Origin: Saccharibacillus endophyticus
GTDB taxonomy: Bacteria; Bacillota; Bacilli; Paenibacillales; Paenibacillaceae
Length of the DNA stretch: 64,000 bases
Direction: 5' to 3'
Assembly (NCBI RefSeq): GCF_013185185.1
Contig: NZ_JAAZWE010000002.1
Span: 186,001-250,000 of the forward strand
The translations under genes were made by a program, and so were the position numbers. The notes beneath the pieces were generated by a model. That model saw nothing but the letters and a program-made list of their open reading frames with translations, searched no databases and was not told the origin of the DNA. Of the stretch, positions 1-9,159 are shown piece by piece. Within the stretch, counting starts at the first letter, position 1; every line of letters begins with the position of its first letter.

Positions 1-173
1 TGCTCTTCCGAACGCTTCGAGGTGGCTACCGCACGAATCGTTAATCCTTCCCGCACCCGCTGTCCCAACTTTTCGATCGCAAAATAAGCCGTCGACCCCG
101 TTCCGAGTCCGACCGTCATTCCTTCTTCTATCGACTCTACAGCCCGTTCGGCGGCCAGCTTCTTCGTATTCAT
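1..173 (-). CDS. rpiA: Ribose-5-phosphate isomerase A, 5' fragment
   Basis: This is the N-terminal part of a gene running off the left edge; about 57 codons are visible. The reading starts MNTKKLAAERAVES and continues with EEGMTVGLGTGSTAYF, the phosphate-binding GTGSTA motif of type A ribose-5-phosphate isomerase, which interconverts ribose-5-P and ribulose-5-P in the pentose phosphate pathway. The ATG at 173 follows a GGAG about 9 bases upstream; an in-frame GTG three codons earlier is a less likely start. The rest of the gene lies outside the window, so integrity cannot be judged. Confidence 0.85.
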   Translation of the reverse strand, partial: MNTKKLAAERAVESIEEGMTVGLGTGSTAYFAIEKLGQRVREGLTIRAVATSKRSEE

Positions 174-445
174 TCCGATCACTCCGTTCCATTCGACAAT
201 TTTCAAAAAAAGCCTTGCTCATTCATTTTAGGCAAATGTTTTTCTTAAAACAATCTTTTTTATTATGATCCAAATGCTTGTCGACTCCGTTATACAGATA
301 GTTGCAATTTTTGTCGAAAATAATCGTTTATTGAAATAAATTTTCTCTTTTTGACAAAATTCCTCTTCAAACAAATCATTAGTCACCCGATAATAATTTT
401 AACGAATAAAGTCGAATAATGTCATAAAAAGGTAGGGGATTCTAG
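174..445 (+). promoter_or_regulatory. AT-rich divergent intergenic region with candidate promoter for the S8 protease
   Basis: No gene is visible between rpiA and the protease. On the plus strand TTGACA at 351-356 is followed after 17 bases by AATCAT (374-379, 4 of 6 matches to the -10 consensus). An AGGTAGGGGA ribosome binding site precedes the ATG at 446. The -35 is perfect but the -10 is weak, so this is a candidate only. Confidence 0.4.
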
Positions 446-1822
446 ATGTTTCGACAAATTAAAGGCAAAAAACTTATTTTTTCCACTATTTCCGCCATTT
501 TCTTACTATCTGCCTTCGCTGCGTTTCAACTGTCCAACCGCGTCACAAATGTCGAAGAGGTTGTTGCTCCAAAGCCGGTTTTCGACATTTTCGTCAAATA
601 CTCCGATCGAGACGGCCAACGCCTTGCGTTGAACGTCACGCATGATTTGAAATATCACATCTACTGGAATACCAACATGATGTCCCTGCGCACGAACGAA
701 GCCGGTCTCGCCAAGCTTCGTTCCAGCGATTCGATCCAATCGATCGAGCTGAGCCAAAACTACAAAGGCATCGCTCAAAGCCTTGCCTCCTTATCGGACG
801 ACGCCGCTCCTGCTTCTTCGGCCGCATCTTCCGCTTCCAAGATCAAACAAGGCGCATGGGGCTATGACGCAATTGATGCTTCCAAAGCGCAAACTGCCGG
901 CTATACGGGCAAAGGAGTACGGATTGCGATTCTAGATACCGGCATCTCCGATAAGTCCGGATTGAAAATCAGCGGCGGAACCTCGACCGTAGAAGGCGTA
1001 ACTTCCTACAACGACGATAATGGGCACGGTACTGTGGTTGCCGGCATCATCGGAGCCAAAAGCAAAGCTTACAAAGGAATTGCGCCGGACGCTTCGATCT
1101 ACGCCGTCAAAGTGATGGACAAAGACGGTAACGGATCCACCCAGTCACTTGCTCAAGGACTTGACTGGGCCATTCGTCAACGTATGGATGTCATCAATCT
1201 CTCGCTCTCGTTCCCGCAACAATCGGATGCCGTTCAAGACCTGCTCAAAAAAGCCGCGGACCAAGGCATTACAGTGATCGTTGCCGCAGGCAATGCAGGT
1301 ACTTCAGAAGGTACGGGCGACACTCTGGCTTTTCCGGCTAAGTCTCCGGAAACCATCACGGTTGCGGCTGTTGACTCCGGCCTGAAACGCGCCGTCTTTT
1401 CCGGCACGGGTTCTTCCGTCGAGCTTTCTGCTCCCGGCGTCGACATCGTCAGCACAAGCCTATCCGGCAAGTACAAAATCAGCGACGGAACTTCGATGGC
1501 CGCACCTTTTGTCAGCGGCATGGTGGCCGTCATGAAGCAGGCTTATCCGAATCTGAGCGCGGAACAAATCCGCACCGCTTTGCAAAACAGCGCGGTAGAC
1601 TTGGGCGCAAGCGGCCGCGATAACTTGTACGGCTACGGAATGATTTCGTTTGATCGCCTGATTGGCAAAAATTCGGTTCTCGCAGACCGTCCGGAGTCTT
1701 CAACGCCCGCTGTACGCGATGCGTCTACTGAAACAATCGCAGCTTCCGACAACTCCATAACTCCGAAAAGCCAAACCAACATGCAAAATTCCCTATCTGC
1801 CGAAAACGGCACCTTCCGCTAA
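446..1822 (+). CDS. Secreted subtilisin-like serine protease (S8 family)
   Basis: A 458-residue S8 peptidase predicted to be exported. Residues 10-27 form a hydrophobic signal or anchor segment after a basic start (MFRQIKGKK). Residues 40-130 resemble a short propeptide region ending in an Ala/Ser-rich linker, and the catalytic domain spans about 135-410. The triad is complete: Asp164 in AILDTGIS, His194 in NGHGTVVAG and Ser350 in DGTSMAAPFVSG, with oxyanion-hole Asn283 in AAGNAG. The last 50 residues are Ser/Thr/Asn-rich and probably disordered. It is transcribed alone and ends at a bidirectional terminator shared with yfiT. Its substrate cannot be inferred; general extracellular proteolysis is the family's usual role. 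Confidence 0.92.
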   Translation: MFRQIKGKKLIFSTISAIFLLSAFAAFQLSNRVTNVEEVVAPKPVFDIFVKYSDRDGQRLALNVTHDLKYHIYWNTNMMSLRTNEAGLAKLRSSDSIQSIELSQNYKGIAQSLASLSDDAAPASSAASSASKIKQGAWGYDAIDASKAQTAGYTGKGVRIAILDTGISDKSGLKISGGTSTVEGVTSYNDDNGHGTVVAGIIGAKSKAYKGIAPDASIYAVKVMDKDGNGSTQSLAQGLDWAIRQRMDVINLSLSFPQQSDAVQDLLKKAADQGITVIVAAGNAGTSEGTGDTLAFPAKSPETITVAAVDSGLKRAVFSGTGSSVELSAPGVDIVSTSLSGKYKISDGTSMAAPFVSGMVAVMKQAYPNLSAEQIRTALQNSAVDLGASGRDNLYGYGMISFDRLIGKNSVLADRPESSTPAVRDASTETIAASDNSITPKSQTNMQNSLSAENGTFR

Positions 1823-1899
1823 AAGATCGATGCGCAGCTTACCCCTACCGAGCGCGCACCGGCCCTTTTGTTCCGATAGAACAGCAGCCGATATACAGG

Positions 1900-1944
1900 A
1901 AAAAGGACTTCATTCCCTGATTCATGGAGAATGAAGTCCTTTTT
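1900..1944. terminator. Bidirectional intrinsic terminator between protease and yfiT
   Basis: A perfect 16-bp inverted repeat (AAAAAGGACTTCATTC with its complement at 1929-1944) and a 13-nt loop. A-run and U-run on opposite sides allow it to serve both convergent genes. Confidence 0.9.
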
Positions 1945-1957
1945 ATTGCAAAATTGA

Positions 1958-2518
1958 TCACGTCCAGCCCGAACGTTCTCTGAGCATCGAGATTTGCGCG
2001 GTATGATGCCGGCCGTGCCATACATAATGCGAAGTCTGCGTATCGAGGCGGATCCGCTCCCCGGATTCCGGGTGATAAAACATTCTTTCCCACTGCTCGG
2101 CCGTCAACGATTCCAAAAGAAACGTCCAACGCGCGTGCAGGCCGCGGAGGATCAGCAATGAAGCACCGACGGACATTCCCGAAGCATCCGGCTGCTTGGC
2201 CCAATCCCCTTCGGCATAAGGCTTGATCGTAGGTTCTTCTTCGGTTAGTGCCAGCTTAAGACGGATATACGCATTCATATGGCTGTCCGCCAAATGATGC
2301 ACCACCTGTCTTACCGTCCATCCGCCGTCGCGATAAGGCGTATCGAGCTGCTCTTCGTTCAACCCTTCGATCGCTTCTTCCAACCGGTCCGGAAGGCGGC
2401 GAATATGCTCGATCCATTCTTCGCGCTGCTGCGGATTCGATTCCGCCGCGTCCGCGGGACGGCCGATCGGATAACGCAGGCGTTCCCGTTCGTTTTCGTC
2501 ATGAGTAGATTCAGTCAT
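1958..2518 (-). CDS. yfiT: DinB/YfiT-family putative metal-dependent hydrolase or bacillithiol transferase
   Basis: A 186-residue protein of the DinB-like four-helix superfamily, closely resembling Bacillus YfiT (known as a Ni/Zn-binding hydrolase fold; relatives are bacillithiol S-transferases). Visible motifs are GGWTVRQVVHHLADSHMN (about 66-82) and WHGRHHTAQI (167-176); His75, His168 and His172 are in the usual places for the three metal ligands. The start at 2518 (MTESTHDENE) is preceded by AAAGGGGG; a longer open frame upstream overlaps the neighbouring gene and has no ribosome binding site. It lies 109 bases downstream of the aldo/keto reductase on the same strand and may be co-transcribed with it. 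Thiol detoxification is plausible but inferred. Confidence 0.85.
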   Translation of the reverse strand: MTESTHDENERERLRYPIGRPADAAESNPQQREEWIEHIRRLPDRLEEAIEGLNEEQLDTPYRDGGWTVRQVVHHLADSHMNAYIRLKLALTEEEPTIKPYAEGDWAKQPDASGMSVGASLLILRGLHARWTFLLESLTAEQWERMFYHPESGERIRLDTQTSHYVWHGRHHTAQISMLRERSGWT

Positions 2519-2627
2519 TCTTGTATCCCCCTTTAAATGTCGGCAAAAGCGGTTGCTTGTATTCGATTTTATGCGCATGCCGTACCGAGCGCAACTTTTT
2601 CGAATTTTTCGGCAGGTTTTGAAGTTC

Positions 2628-3488
2628 TTACAAGAACCAGCGCATCGCTTTGTTATACAAGGGGTTGACGATATAGCCGTCCGGATCGATTGCGTAACGT
2701 CGGTTGCGATCCAGCGCATATAAGGTCCGCATATCCTTTTCCTCCAGGGTAAAACGGAAAATATCGAAATTCTCGCGAATCCGGCGGGGGTTCGCTGATT
2801 TGGGAATGCTGATGATTCCTCGCTGCAAATGCCAACGGAGTATGATTTGCGCAACCGTTTTTCCGTGACGTGCCGCGATGGTTAGAAGTTGAGGATGCCG
2901 CAGCAGCTCCGGATTGCCTTGTCCCAGCGGCGCCCAAGCTTGGTGCAGAATGCCGTGAGCGTCCATGAACGCATGGAGTTCTTTTTGCGCATATTCGGGA
3001 TGCGTTTCGATCTGGTTCAGCATAGGCGGGATTCGGGCACCGTCCATCAAGCGCTCAAGCCGGGCTTTGCCGAAATTGGCCGTGCCGATGACCCGAACTT
3101 TGCCTTCTTCGTAAAGCTCTTCCAACGCGCGCCATGTGTCCATGTATCCGGGAGCGGCAAAGTGGATCAGATACATATCGAGATAATCGATTCCGAGCTG
3201 CTTTAAAGTACGTTCAAATGCTTTTTTCGCCGATGAATAGCCCAGGTCCGTATTCCAGATTTTCGAAGTCAAAAAAAACTCGCTGCGATCGATCCCGCTG
3301 CGGCGAACGGCTTCGCCCAGATGATGTTCGTTTTTATAGATCCGGGCCGTATCGAAATGCCGATATCCGGTTCGGATCGCTTCGTCCACCGCTTGCTCGA
3401 GATGCTCTTTCCGATTCAGTTTGTAGACGCCGAAACCTAACAACGGAATTTCAACGCCGTTGCGTGCTTGTACCGAAGGCGAATTCAT
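2628..3488 (-). CDS. Aldo/keto reductase (2,5-diketo-D-gluconate reductase-like)
   Basis: A 286-residue NADPH-dependent aldo/keto reductase. The catalytic tetrad is complete: Asp46 and Tyr51 in HFDTARIYKNE, Lys76 in TSKIWNT and His109 in YLIHFA. C-terminal IPKSANPRRIRENFDIF is the NADP-binding signature. Substrates of this branch are small aldehydes and keto sugars; the physiological one cannot be told. It lies 83 bases downstream of an Rrf2 regulator on the same strand, which suggests that regulator controls it, perhaps in response to reactive carbonyl or redox stress (inference). Confidence 0.9.
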   Translation of the reverse strand: MNSPSVQARNGVEIPLLGFGVYKLNRKEHLEQAVDEAIRTGYRHFDTARIYKNEHHLGEAVRRSGIDRSEFFLTSKIWNTDLGYSSAKKAFERTLKQLGIDYLDMYLIHFAAPGYMDTWRALEELYEEGKVRVIGTANFGKARLERLMDGARIPPMLNQIETHPEYAQKELHAFMDAHGILHQAWAPLGQGNPELLRHPQLLTIAARHGKTVAQIILRWHLQRGIISIPKSANPRRIRENFDIFRFTLEEKDMRTLYALDRNRRYAIDPDGYIVNPLYNKAMRWFL

Positions 3489-3571
3489 AAGCGAAGCTCC
3501 ATTCTAATTAAAATAGATATTTATTTTATATAGTTATGACCAAAAAGAAAACCGCCCGGCTCTCCGGAAAT

Positions 3572-3997
3572 TCATCCCAGAAGCTCGTTCAGTTTTACCT
3601 TTTCCAACGAATCGCGCATCGCGGTCTCCGCTTGCCGCAAACTTTCGGTCAGTTTGAACTTGACCGTATCGGTCGCTTCGCCCTGCAAAGCCACGTCGGT
3701 ATGGACTTTGAATAACGCCTTGCCGGACTCGACGGCGTCGAACACTTCCAGCAAAGTGATTTGCTCCGGCGGCTTTGCAGGTAAAATGCCGCCTTTCGCG
3801 CCTTCTTTCGTGCGGATCAGACCGGCATCGGTCAGACTTCGCAGCACTTTAACCGTAGTCGGCACGGGAATACTAAGCTGCTCGGAAATCAACCGCGTCG
3901 ATAAATAATCGGAACAGCCGTCCGCGATAAGCCCGTGCGCATAAATCAAAATCGCCGTCGCTTGCGACAATGCTGTCGAGTACGCCATTTGCTTCAT
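3572..3997 (-). CDS. Rrf2-family transcriptional regulator
   Basis: A 141-residue winged-helix protein of the Rrf2 family. The N-terminal wHTH includes LISEQLSIPVPTTVKVLRSL (about 36-56) followed by the wing residues KEGAKGGILPAKPPEQITLLEV typical of the family. The three-cysteine Fe-S site of IscR/NsrR is absent (only one Cys, in DGCSDY), so it is of the cluster-free kind (YwnA/CymR-like) and probably senses by another mechanism. The start is either Met1 or Met4; both follow a GAAGGCGAGG. Upstream (4015-4045) is very AT-rich, with TATAAT at 4015-4020 on the minus strand, and could carry promoter and operator. Confidence 0.88.
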   Translation of the reverse strand: MKQMAYSTALSQATAILIYAHGLIADGCSDYLSTRLISEQLSIPVPTTVKVLRSLTDAGLIRTKEGAKGGILPAKPPEQITLLEVFDAVESGKALFKVHTDVALQGEATDTVKFKLTESLRQAETAMRDSLEKVKLNELLG

Positions 3998-4059
3998 CCT
4001 CGCCTTCTATTCTCATTATACTATATATTAATTATATTCAGTTTTCAACCGAACAATAC

Positions 4060-4083
4060 CCGATCCGGCAAAAAGCCGGACCG
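4060..4083 (-). terminator. Hairpin downstream of fumC
   Basis: TCCGGC-AAAAA-GCCGGA stem-loop with further CCCGA/CCGGG pairing outside, 16-40 bases past the fumC stop. No U-run follows, so termination efficiency is uncertain. Confidence 0.45.
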
Positions 4084-4098
4084 GGCGCAGGAATTTCG

Positions 4099-5478
4099 TT
4101 AAATCATTTTCTTCGGATCGACGTAACGGTCGAACTCTTCTTCGGTGAGCAATCCTGTAGCCAGGGCCGCTTCTTTCAGCGAAGTGCCTTCCGCGTGCGC
4201 TTTTTTGGCGATCTTGGCCGCGTTCTCGTAACCGATATGCGGATTCAACGAAGTGACGAGCATCAGCGAGTTGTTCAGGTTATGCTCGATCTTGTCCAGG
4301 TTCGCTTCGATGCCGATCGCGCATTTGTCGTTGAACGCGATAATCGAATCGGCCAACAGGTTGACGGATTGCAGGAAGTTATAAATGAGGACGGGCTTGA
4401 ATACGTTCAGCTCGAAGTTGCCTTGACTTGCCGCAAAGCCGATCGTCGTATCGTTTCCGAATACTTGGGCCACGACCATCGTTATCGCTTCCGGCTGGGT
4501 CGGATTGACCTTGCCCGGCATGATCGAGCTGCCCGGTTCGTTTTCCGGAATCCTGATCTCGCCCAGACCGCTGCGCGGACCGCTTGCGAGCCAGCGCACG
4601 TCGTTGGCGATCTTCATCAGATCCGCCGCCAGACCTTTGATCGCTCCGTGCGTGTAGACCGTCTCGTCGTGGCTGGTCAGCGCATGGAATTTATTTTTGG
4701 CCGACGTGAATTTGGCTTGGGTGAATTGGGAAATATAAGCAGCGGCGCGATCGCCGAATTCCGGATGCGCGTTGATGCCCGTGCCGACCGCCGTGCCGCC
4801 GATCGCCAATTCCTTCATATGCTGCACGCTTTCCTTGATCATGCTGCCGCTTTTCTCCAGCATCGCGGACCAACCGCTGATTTCTTGGCCCAACGTCAGC
4901 GGCGTCGCGTCCATCAAGTGCGTACGGCCGATTTTGATGACGTCTTTGAACGCTTCGACTTTTTCGTCGAGGGTTGCTTTCAACACCGCGATGGCCGGCA
5001 GCAGCTTGTCCTCGACCGCGATCACGCCGGCTACATGCAGCGCGGTCGGGAACGTATCGTTCGAGCTTTGCGACATGTTGACGTCGTCGTTCGGATGCAG
5101 GCGCTCGTCCGTGCCGCCTTTGCCTTCGAGCATTTGGTTGCCGCGATACGCGATGACCTCGTTGACGTTCATGTTGGACTGCGTGCCGCTGCCTGTCTGC
5201 CAAACCACCAGCGGGAAATGTTCGTCGAGCAATCCTTCGAGAATCTCGTCTGCCGCGCGCGCGATCGCGCCTGCTTTATGTTCCGACAGTTTGCCGAGAT
5301 CGCGGTTGGCGAGCGCCGCCGATTTTTTCAAAATCGCGAAAGCGCGAATCACTTCGGAAGGCATCTTCTCCTGGCCGATCGGAAAGTTCTCTTTGCTGCG
5401 CTGCGTTTGGGCACCCCACATTTTGTCCGTAGGTACCTTCATTTCTCCAAGCGTGTCTTTTTCGATCCGATAATCCAA
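4099..5478 (-). CDS. fumC: Class II fumarate hydratase
   Basis: A 459-residue homotetrameric, Fe-S-free fumarase converting fumarate and L-malate in the TCA cycle. The superfamily signature is [15 protein letters not shown] (the [10 protein letters not shown] mobile catalytic loop at 317-326). Active-site elements [14 protein letters not shown] (95-108), [11 protein letters not shown] and [10 protein letters not shown] (His187) are all intact, and length matches the family. It is a single-gene unit with a good promoter at 5577-5605. A cre-like sequence lies inside the promoter spacer, hinting at CcpA control. No other TCA genes are adjacent. Confidence 0.97.
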   Translation of the reverse strand: MDYRIEKDTLGEMKVPTDKMWGAQTQRSKENFPIGQEKMPSEVIRAFAILKKSAALANRDLGKLSEHKAGAIARAADEILEGLLDEHFPLVVWQTGSGTQSNMNVNEVIAYRGNQMLEGKGGTDERLHPNDDVNMSQSSNDTFPTALHVAGVIAVEDKLLPAIAVLKATLDEKVEAFKDVIKIGRTHLMDATPLTLGQEISGWSAMLEKSGSMIKESVQHMKELAIGGTAVGTGINAHPEFGDRAAAYISQFTQAKFTSAKNKFHALTSHDETVYTHGAIKGLAADLMKIANDVRWLASGPRSGLGEIRIPENEPGSSIMPGKVNPTQPEAITMVVAQVFGNDTTIGFAASQGNFELNVFKPVLIYNFLQSVNLLADSIIAFNDKCAIGIEANLDKIEHNLNNSLMLVTSLNPHIGYENAAKIAKKAHAEGTSLKEAALATGLLTEEEFDRYVDPKKMI

Positions 5479-5576
5479 AATCCGTCTCCTCCTTCGTCGC
5501 TATCCCAAAATATTTGCGTTGTCTGGATGATGATCCTTGTAACATTTGATACAGACAAAGCATTCTTCTCACTCTG

Positions 5577-5605
5577 ATTGTAATTGTAGCGTTTTCAACA
5601 GTCAA
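5577..5605 (-). promoter_or_regulatory. fumC promoter with overlapping cre-like site
   Basis: On the minus strand TTGACT (5605-5600), a 17-base spacer and TACAAT (5582-5577), about 100 bases upstream of fumC. The spacer holds TGAAAACGCTACAA (5597-5584), which matches the relaxed CcpA consensus TGNNARCGNWWWCA at all but two positions. The promoter is well supported; the cre reading is tentative. Confidence 0.6.
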
Positions 5606-5715
5606 AAAGAAAGCTTTCCGGCCAACATTTTTATCATGAAAAATGAAGGGTTGCCGGAAATGCGACCGAAACGTTATAATCGGCTGCATCATCCGATTGA
5701 AAAGGAGCACCGCCA

Positions 5716-6528
5716 ATGATGCCATTTGAGCAAATAACGAATCGTTTGGAGCGGGCGCGCCTGTTGGAGCAATTGACGATCGAGGCTTGGCCCCCGCAGA
5801 TTTTGGAACCGCTGGGCAGTTGGAAGCTGCGCGCGGCAAGCGGAGTAAGCCGCCGCGCGAACAGCGTGTGGGCAGTCGGTCCGTTCCCCGAGATTGAAAA
5901 AGATTGGTTGGCACAAGCCGAAGCTTTTGCTGCGCGTCACGGAATCGATCCCTGCTTCTACGTTAGCGAGACATCGCCGACGGGACTGGACGAACAACTC
6001 TCACTTGCCGGGTATACGCTAAGCGAGCGTTGTTATTTGATGGCCGGTTCGGCGGAGCTTGCGTTGGAGCGGATTGCCGCACGCCCGGCTGCTGCGCAAT
6101 CCGGCGAAATCGCAGTTGACCTGCCGAGATCGAATCAGACGCCGGAGAATAAAGACTGGTTGCGACAATTCATTACTTTGAAAAACGTTCCTGCCGAACG
6201 CGGCGCGATTTATGCTTCGATCTTCGATGGCATCCAAGCCGACAAGTGCTTTGCCAGCCTGCGAATAAACGGAGAAGTCGCGGCGTTGGGGACGGTCGTG
6301 TCGCAAGGCAGCTTCGGTTACATCAGCAACCTGACGGTCGCCCCGGGTTACCGACGCCGCGGACTTGCTGCGCGCATGACGGCGGAATTGGCGCGTTGGG
6401 CAGTCGAACGCGGAGCTGCCGAGCTGTATTTGCAGGTGCTGCAAGACAATGCTGCGGCTGTTGCATTGTATCAAGCGCTAGGATTCGAAGTTGTCGCGCG
6501 GCATCATTATCGGGTACTTCGAGTTTGA
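5716..6528 (+). CDS. GNAT-family N-acetyltransferase
   Basis: A 270-residue protein with a C-terminal GNAT domain (about 140-270). The acetyl-CoA pyrophosphate-binding loop is VAPGYRRRGLAARMT near residue 215, followed by the family's LQDNAAAVALYQALGF motif. The N-terminal half is a diverged GNAT-like extension often seen in paralogues annotated only as GNAT; its acceptor is unknown. AAAGGAG precedes the ATG-ATG start; either Met is possible. It is a single-gene unit closed by a strong terminator. Confidence 0.88.
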   Translation: MMPFEQITNRLERARLLEQLTIEAWPPQILEPLGSWKLRAASGVSRRANSVWAVGPFPEIEKDWLAQAEAFAARHGIDPCFYVSETSPTGLDEQLSLAGYTLSERCYLMAGSAELALERIAARPAAAQSGEIAVDLPRSNQTPENKDWLRQFITLKNVPAERGAIYASIFDGIQADKCFASLRINGEVAALGTVVSQGSFGYISNLTVAPGYRRRGLAARMTAELARWAVERGAAELYLQVLQDNAAAVALYQALGFEVVARHHYRVLRV

Positions 6529-6556
6529 AGGCGCATTGATCATCAGAAGCGAAAAA

Positions 6557-6589
6557 AAAGACGAAGCATCCGCGGATGCTCCGTCTTTT
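6557..6589. terminator. Bidirectional terminator between GNAT and HAD genes
   Basis: AAAAGACG-A-AGCATCCG pairs with CGGATGCT-C-CGTCTTTT, with A and U tracts on either side; it serves the convergent GNAT (+) and HAD (-) genes. Confidence 0.88.
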
Positions 6590-6595
6590 CATTTT

Positions 6596-7312
6596 TTACA
6601 CTTTGCTTGCCGCTTCCGTCTCGCTTCCCACCAGCGCCAATAAGTCGGTCAGCTTTGCAATTTCGTAAGTCGGTACAATGCCGCTTTTGTTCTCCAGTCC
6701 TCCCGGATTATACCAACACGTGTCGATACCGTAGTCATGCCCGCCCCGAATATCGGAAGACAGCGAATCGCCGACGATCAGTACCCGCGATTGGTCTTCG
6801 CATCCGATTTTGCGCATCGCGTAATCGAAAATTTCCGGTGCCGGTTTGGCCGAGCCTACATCGTCGGAAACGATAATATGCTTAAAATGGTCTTTCAGTT
6901 CCGAACCCGAAATACGGGAGAACTGCACGTCGCCGATCCCGTTGGTGATGATCGATAGATGCAGCTTCGGCTTCAGCGCATCGCAGACCGCAAGCGCATC
7001 GGGCGTCAAGAATGATCCGGCCGCAAAATGACGCAAATAGGTCGCTCCGAATGCTTCAGGGTCGCTTTCGATAGCCAATTGCGTAAATAATCGGCGGAAA
7101 CGTTCGCTGCGAAGCTGGGTTTGCGTCACTTTGTTTTGTTCATAATCGAGCCAAAGCGCCCGGTTAATGGTCGTATAACGATTGAAGCACAGATCGAAAT
7201 CCAAGCCGAAGCCCGACTCTGTCAACGATGCGGTAAAAGCTTCACGCTCGCAGCGCTGGAAGTCGAGCAAGGTATCGTCCGCATCGAACAAAATATATTG
7301 ATAATTTTTCAT
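6596..7312 (-). CDS. HAD-superfamily phosphatase, YjjG/YfnB-type pyrimidine nucleotidase
   Basis: A 238-residue HAD hydrolase. Motif I is [11 protein letters not shown] with nucleophile Asp10 and Asp12; motif II is SIITNG; motif III/IV is [15 protein letters not shown] then [12 protein letters not shown]. The DADDTLLDF form and overall length match the YjjG/YfnB group, which dephosphorylates non-canonical pyrimidine nucleotides in house cleaning. The start ATG overlaps the ung stop codon by 4 bases (ATGA), so the two are translationally coupled. A nucleotide-pool sanitation phosphatase beside uracil-DNA glycosylase is functionally sensible, but the substrate is inferred. Confidence 0.85.
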   Translation of the reverse strand: MKNYQYILFDADDTLLDFQRCEREAFTASLTESGFGLDFDLCFNRYTTINRALWLDYEQNKVTQTQLRSERFRRLFTQLAIESDPEAFGATYLRHFAAGSFLTPDALAVCDALKPKLHLSIITNGIGDVQFSRISGSELKDHFKHIIVSDDVGSAKPAPEIFDYAMRKIGCEDQSRVLIVGDSLSSDIRGGHDYGIDTCWYNPGGLENKSGIVPTYEIAKLTDLLALVGSETEAASKV

Positions 7313-8022
7313 GTCGTCGTTTTCCCTTCTTCCTTCAACCCTTCCGGCGATTCAGGCAGACACCAATCGATCTCCGACAATCCTTTTTCACGCAAAAAGG
7401 CATTGGTTCGCGAAAACGGACGGCTGCCGAAAAATCCTCGATCCGCCGAACGCGGACTCGGATGCGCCGATTTGATGATCAGATGTCGGGTGCCGTCGAT
7501 AAACGAACCTTTTTCCTGCGCGCTGCGGCCCCACAAAATGAAGACAACAGGCGTTTCCCGTTCATTGATCGCCGCAATCGCCGCATCCGTGAACGCTTCC
7601 CAGCCCATGCCTTGATGCGAAGCCGCCGCGCCTCTACGTACCGTCAGCACATTGTTGAGCAGCAATACGCCCTGCTTGGCCCAATGCTCCAGAAACCCGT
7701 GACGCACCGGCGGGCATCCCAAATCATCTTGAAGCTCGCGATAAATATTGTCCAATGAAGGCGGAACCTGAATGCCCGGCTGTACCGAGAAGCTTAGTCC
7801 ATGTGCTTGATTCGGCCCGTGATACGGATCTTGTCCCAAAATGACGACCCGCGTATCCGCGAAAGGGGTTAGATGGAAGGCACTGAAAATGCGGTACATA
7901 TCCGGGTAGACGGTACGCGAACGATACTCGTCAGCCAGCTTGCGCCGCAGTTCCAGATAATAAGGTTTCTGCATTTCAGGGTGCAGAATATCTGCCCAGT
8001 CATTTTCAAAAATCGGTTTCAT
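7309..8022 (-). CDS. ung: Uracil-DNA glycosylase, family 1
   Basis: A 237-residue UDG that excises uracil from DNA. The water-activating motif [18 protein letters not shown] (63-80) carries catalytic Asp65, and the leucine-intercalation loop [12 protein letters not shown] carries His187. [10 protein letters not shown], the uracil-recognition Asn region, is also present. Length and motifs are those of an active enzyme. It overlaps the downstream HAD phosphatase by 4 bases and lies 48 bases after a zinc-ribbon membrane gene on the same strand, so it may be expressed from the upstream cluster as well. Confidence 0.97.
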   Translation of the reverse strand: MKPIFENDWADILHPEMQKPYYLELRRKLADEYRSRTVYPDMYRIFSAFHLTPFADTRVVILGQDPYHGPNQAHGLSFSVQPGIQVPPSLDNIYRELQDDLGCPPVRHGFLEHWAKQGVLLLNNVLTVRRGAAASHQGMGWEAFTDAAIAAINERETPVVFILWGRSAQEKGSFIDGTRHLIIKSAHPSPRSADRGFFGSRPFSRTNAFLREKGLSEIDWCLPESPEGLKEEGKTTT

Positions 8023-8070
8023 TACTCGAAAAATCCTTTCCGGGAAAGATTTCGTCGTCCTGCTGAGTTC

Positions 8071-8598
8071 TTAATCGGCCGTAATCGTCGAACCGCAATA
8101 TTCGCATTCGATCGACTTTCCGACTCGCATCGTTTTGCGCGCTCCGCAGGAACGGCAAGCCGCTTCGATGGTCGGAGCCTGAGTCGGCCGCATCGGACGG
8201 CCGGAACTCCCTCTGTCATAAGCACTGCCACTCGAAGTGTATGTTCCCTGAAGATTGGGCGGTGCAAACTCGCTTTCGCGGCGCGGATCGTTCCGACTGC
8301 TCGGCCCTGTGTAGCCCGCAGCTGCATCGTAATCGGCTCGCGCTTCGCTCAGGCGACGGTTATAAGCTTGATTGGAGCGGTATTCTTCTTCTCTGGTTCG
8401 ATTGAGATTGGCTGCACGGATCATAAACGAACCAATCACAATGACGATGAGCGCCGGGGCATAAAATAAAATGGTTGAAGCGATAAAATCCTCAAGCGGA
8501 GTAAAATCTTCATCCGGAATCAGCATAATCAACAGACCCAATCCCGCCCAAAGCCCAGCCAATACATTCATAATGATACCGATAACCTTCATAATCAT
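8071..8598 (-). CDS. Small membrane protein with C-terminal zinc ribbon
   Basis: A 175-residue protein. Two hydrophobic segments (about 4-26 and 38-60) form a membrane hairpin; a polar linker rich in Arg/Glu/Ser follows; the C-terminus (about 147-171) is a four-cysteine zinc ribbon, CRSCG...CEYCG. It is a paralogue of the next gene upstream (160 residues) with the same layout and a near-identical ribbon. Both follow an SPFH/zinc-ribbon gene in one orientation with short gaps, so the three are probably an operon. I do not know a defined function; association with the SPFH protein at the membrane is an inference. Confidence 0.75.
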   Translation of the reverse strand: MIMKVIGIIMNVLAGLWAGLGLLIMLIPDEDFTPLEDFIASTILFYAPALIVIVIGSFMIRAANLNRTREEEYRSNQAYNRRLSEARADYDAAAGYTGPSSRNDPRRESEFAPPNLQGTYTSSGSAYDRGSSGRPMRPTQAPTIEAACRSCGARKTMRVGKSIECEYCGSTITAD

Positions 8599-8657
8599 TC
8601 ACCTCGATTCTTACTTCGCTTGCCTCGCCTTGATCGGAGACGTGCTGCTATGAACGT

Positions 8658-9140
8658 TTAATTGACGCTGATTACCGAACCGCAATAATCGCATTCCACA
8701 GACATTCCGTCTCTCAACGTCTTGCGCGCCCCGCAGGAGCGGCAGACACCTTCAGCGATGCTTGACGTCATGGCCGAGACTTTCGGAGTTTTCGATGTTT
8801 CGGAACGAACATCCGTACCGGGTAAAGGAAAGCCGCTCTTGTACCGCTTTCCTTTATCCTTGTAAAAGTCGGCAAGCAAACGCTGTTCCTCTTCGCGCTT
8901 TCGATCCGGCTCTTGCCCATGACACTGCTGATCTTGTTTGCTCCGTCGATTGGACCAACGAAACATGAAGTATCCGAGCAACAAAGCACTACCGCCCGGT
9001 ATGATGAACCCGACAAGAGCTTTGACAAAACGAAGATGACCCGGCATATCGCTTGGCTCCAATGCGATCAAAGCGATAGCAGCCCAAGCCGCCCCTGCCC
9101 AACATAGCACATAGGCGACAATCCTTATCAGAAACGTCAT
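8658..9140 (-). CDS. Small membrane protein with C-terminal zinc ribbon (paralogue)
   Basis: A 160-residue paralogue of the adjacent 175-residue protein: two membrane segments (about 4-24 and 36-60), a charged linker, then CRSCG...CDYCG near 135-153. The ribbon differs from its neighbour mostly by conservative changes, suggesting tandem duplication. It starts 19 bases after the SPFH gene stops, strongly suggesting co-transcription. In Bacillus, the pspA-ydjGHI operon also pairs an SPFH-like protein with zinc-ribbon and membrane partners; the analogy is mine. Confidence 0.75.
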   Translation of the reverse strand: MTFLIRIVAYVLCWAGAAWAAIALIALEPSDMPGHLRFVKALVGFIIPGGSALLLGYFMFRWSNRRSKQDQQCHGQEPDRKREEEQRLLADFYKDKGKRYKSGFPLPGTDVRSETSKTPKVSAMTSSIAEGVCRSCGARKTLRDGMSVECDYCGSVISVN

Positions 9141-9159
9141 TACCGTTCACCCCCGTTTC

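Noticed and set aside
3970..5577. Long open frame of 535 codons on the plus strand antisense to fumC
   Set aside because: fumC on the other strand has full catalytic motifs, a ribosome binding site and a promoter; the plus-strand frame is rich in Arg/His/Phe and has none of these.
5584..5597. Firm cre site in the fumC promoter
   Set aside because: Two mismatches in the conserved right half; kept only as a tentative note under the promoter.
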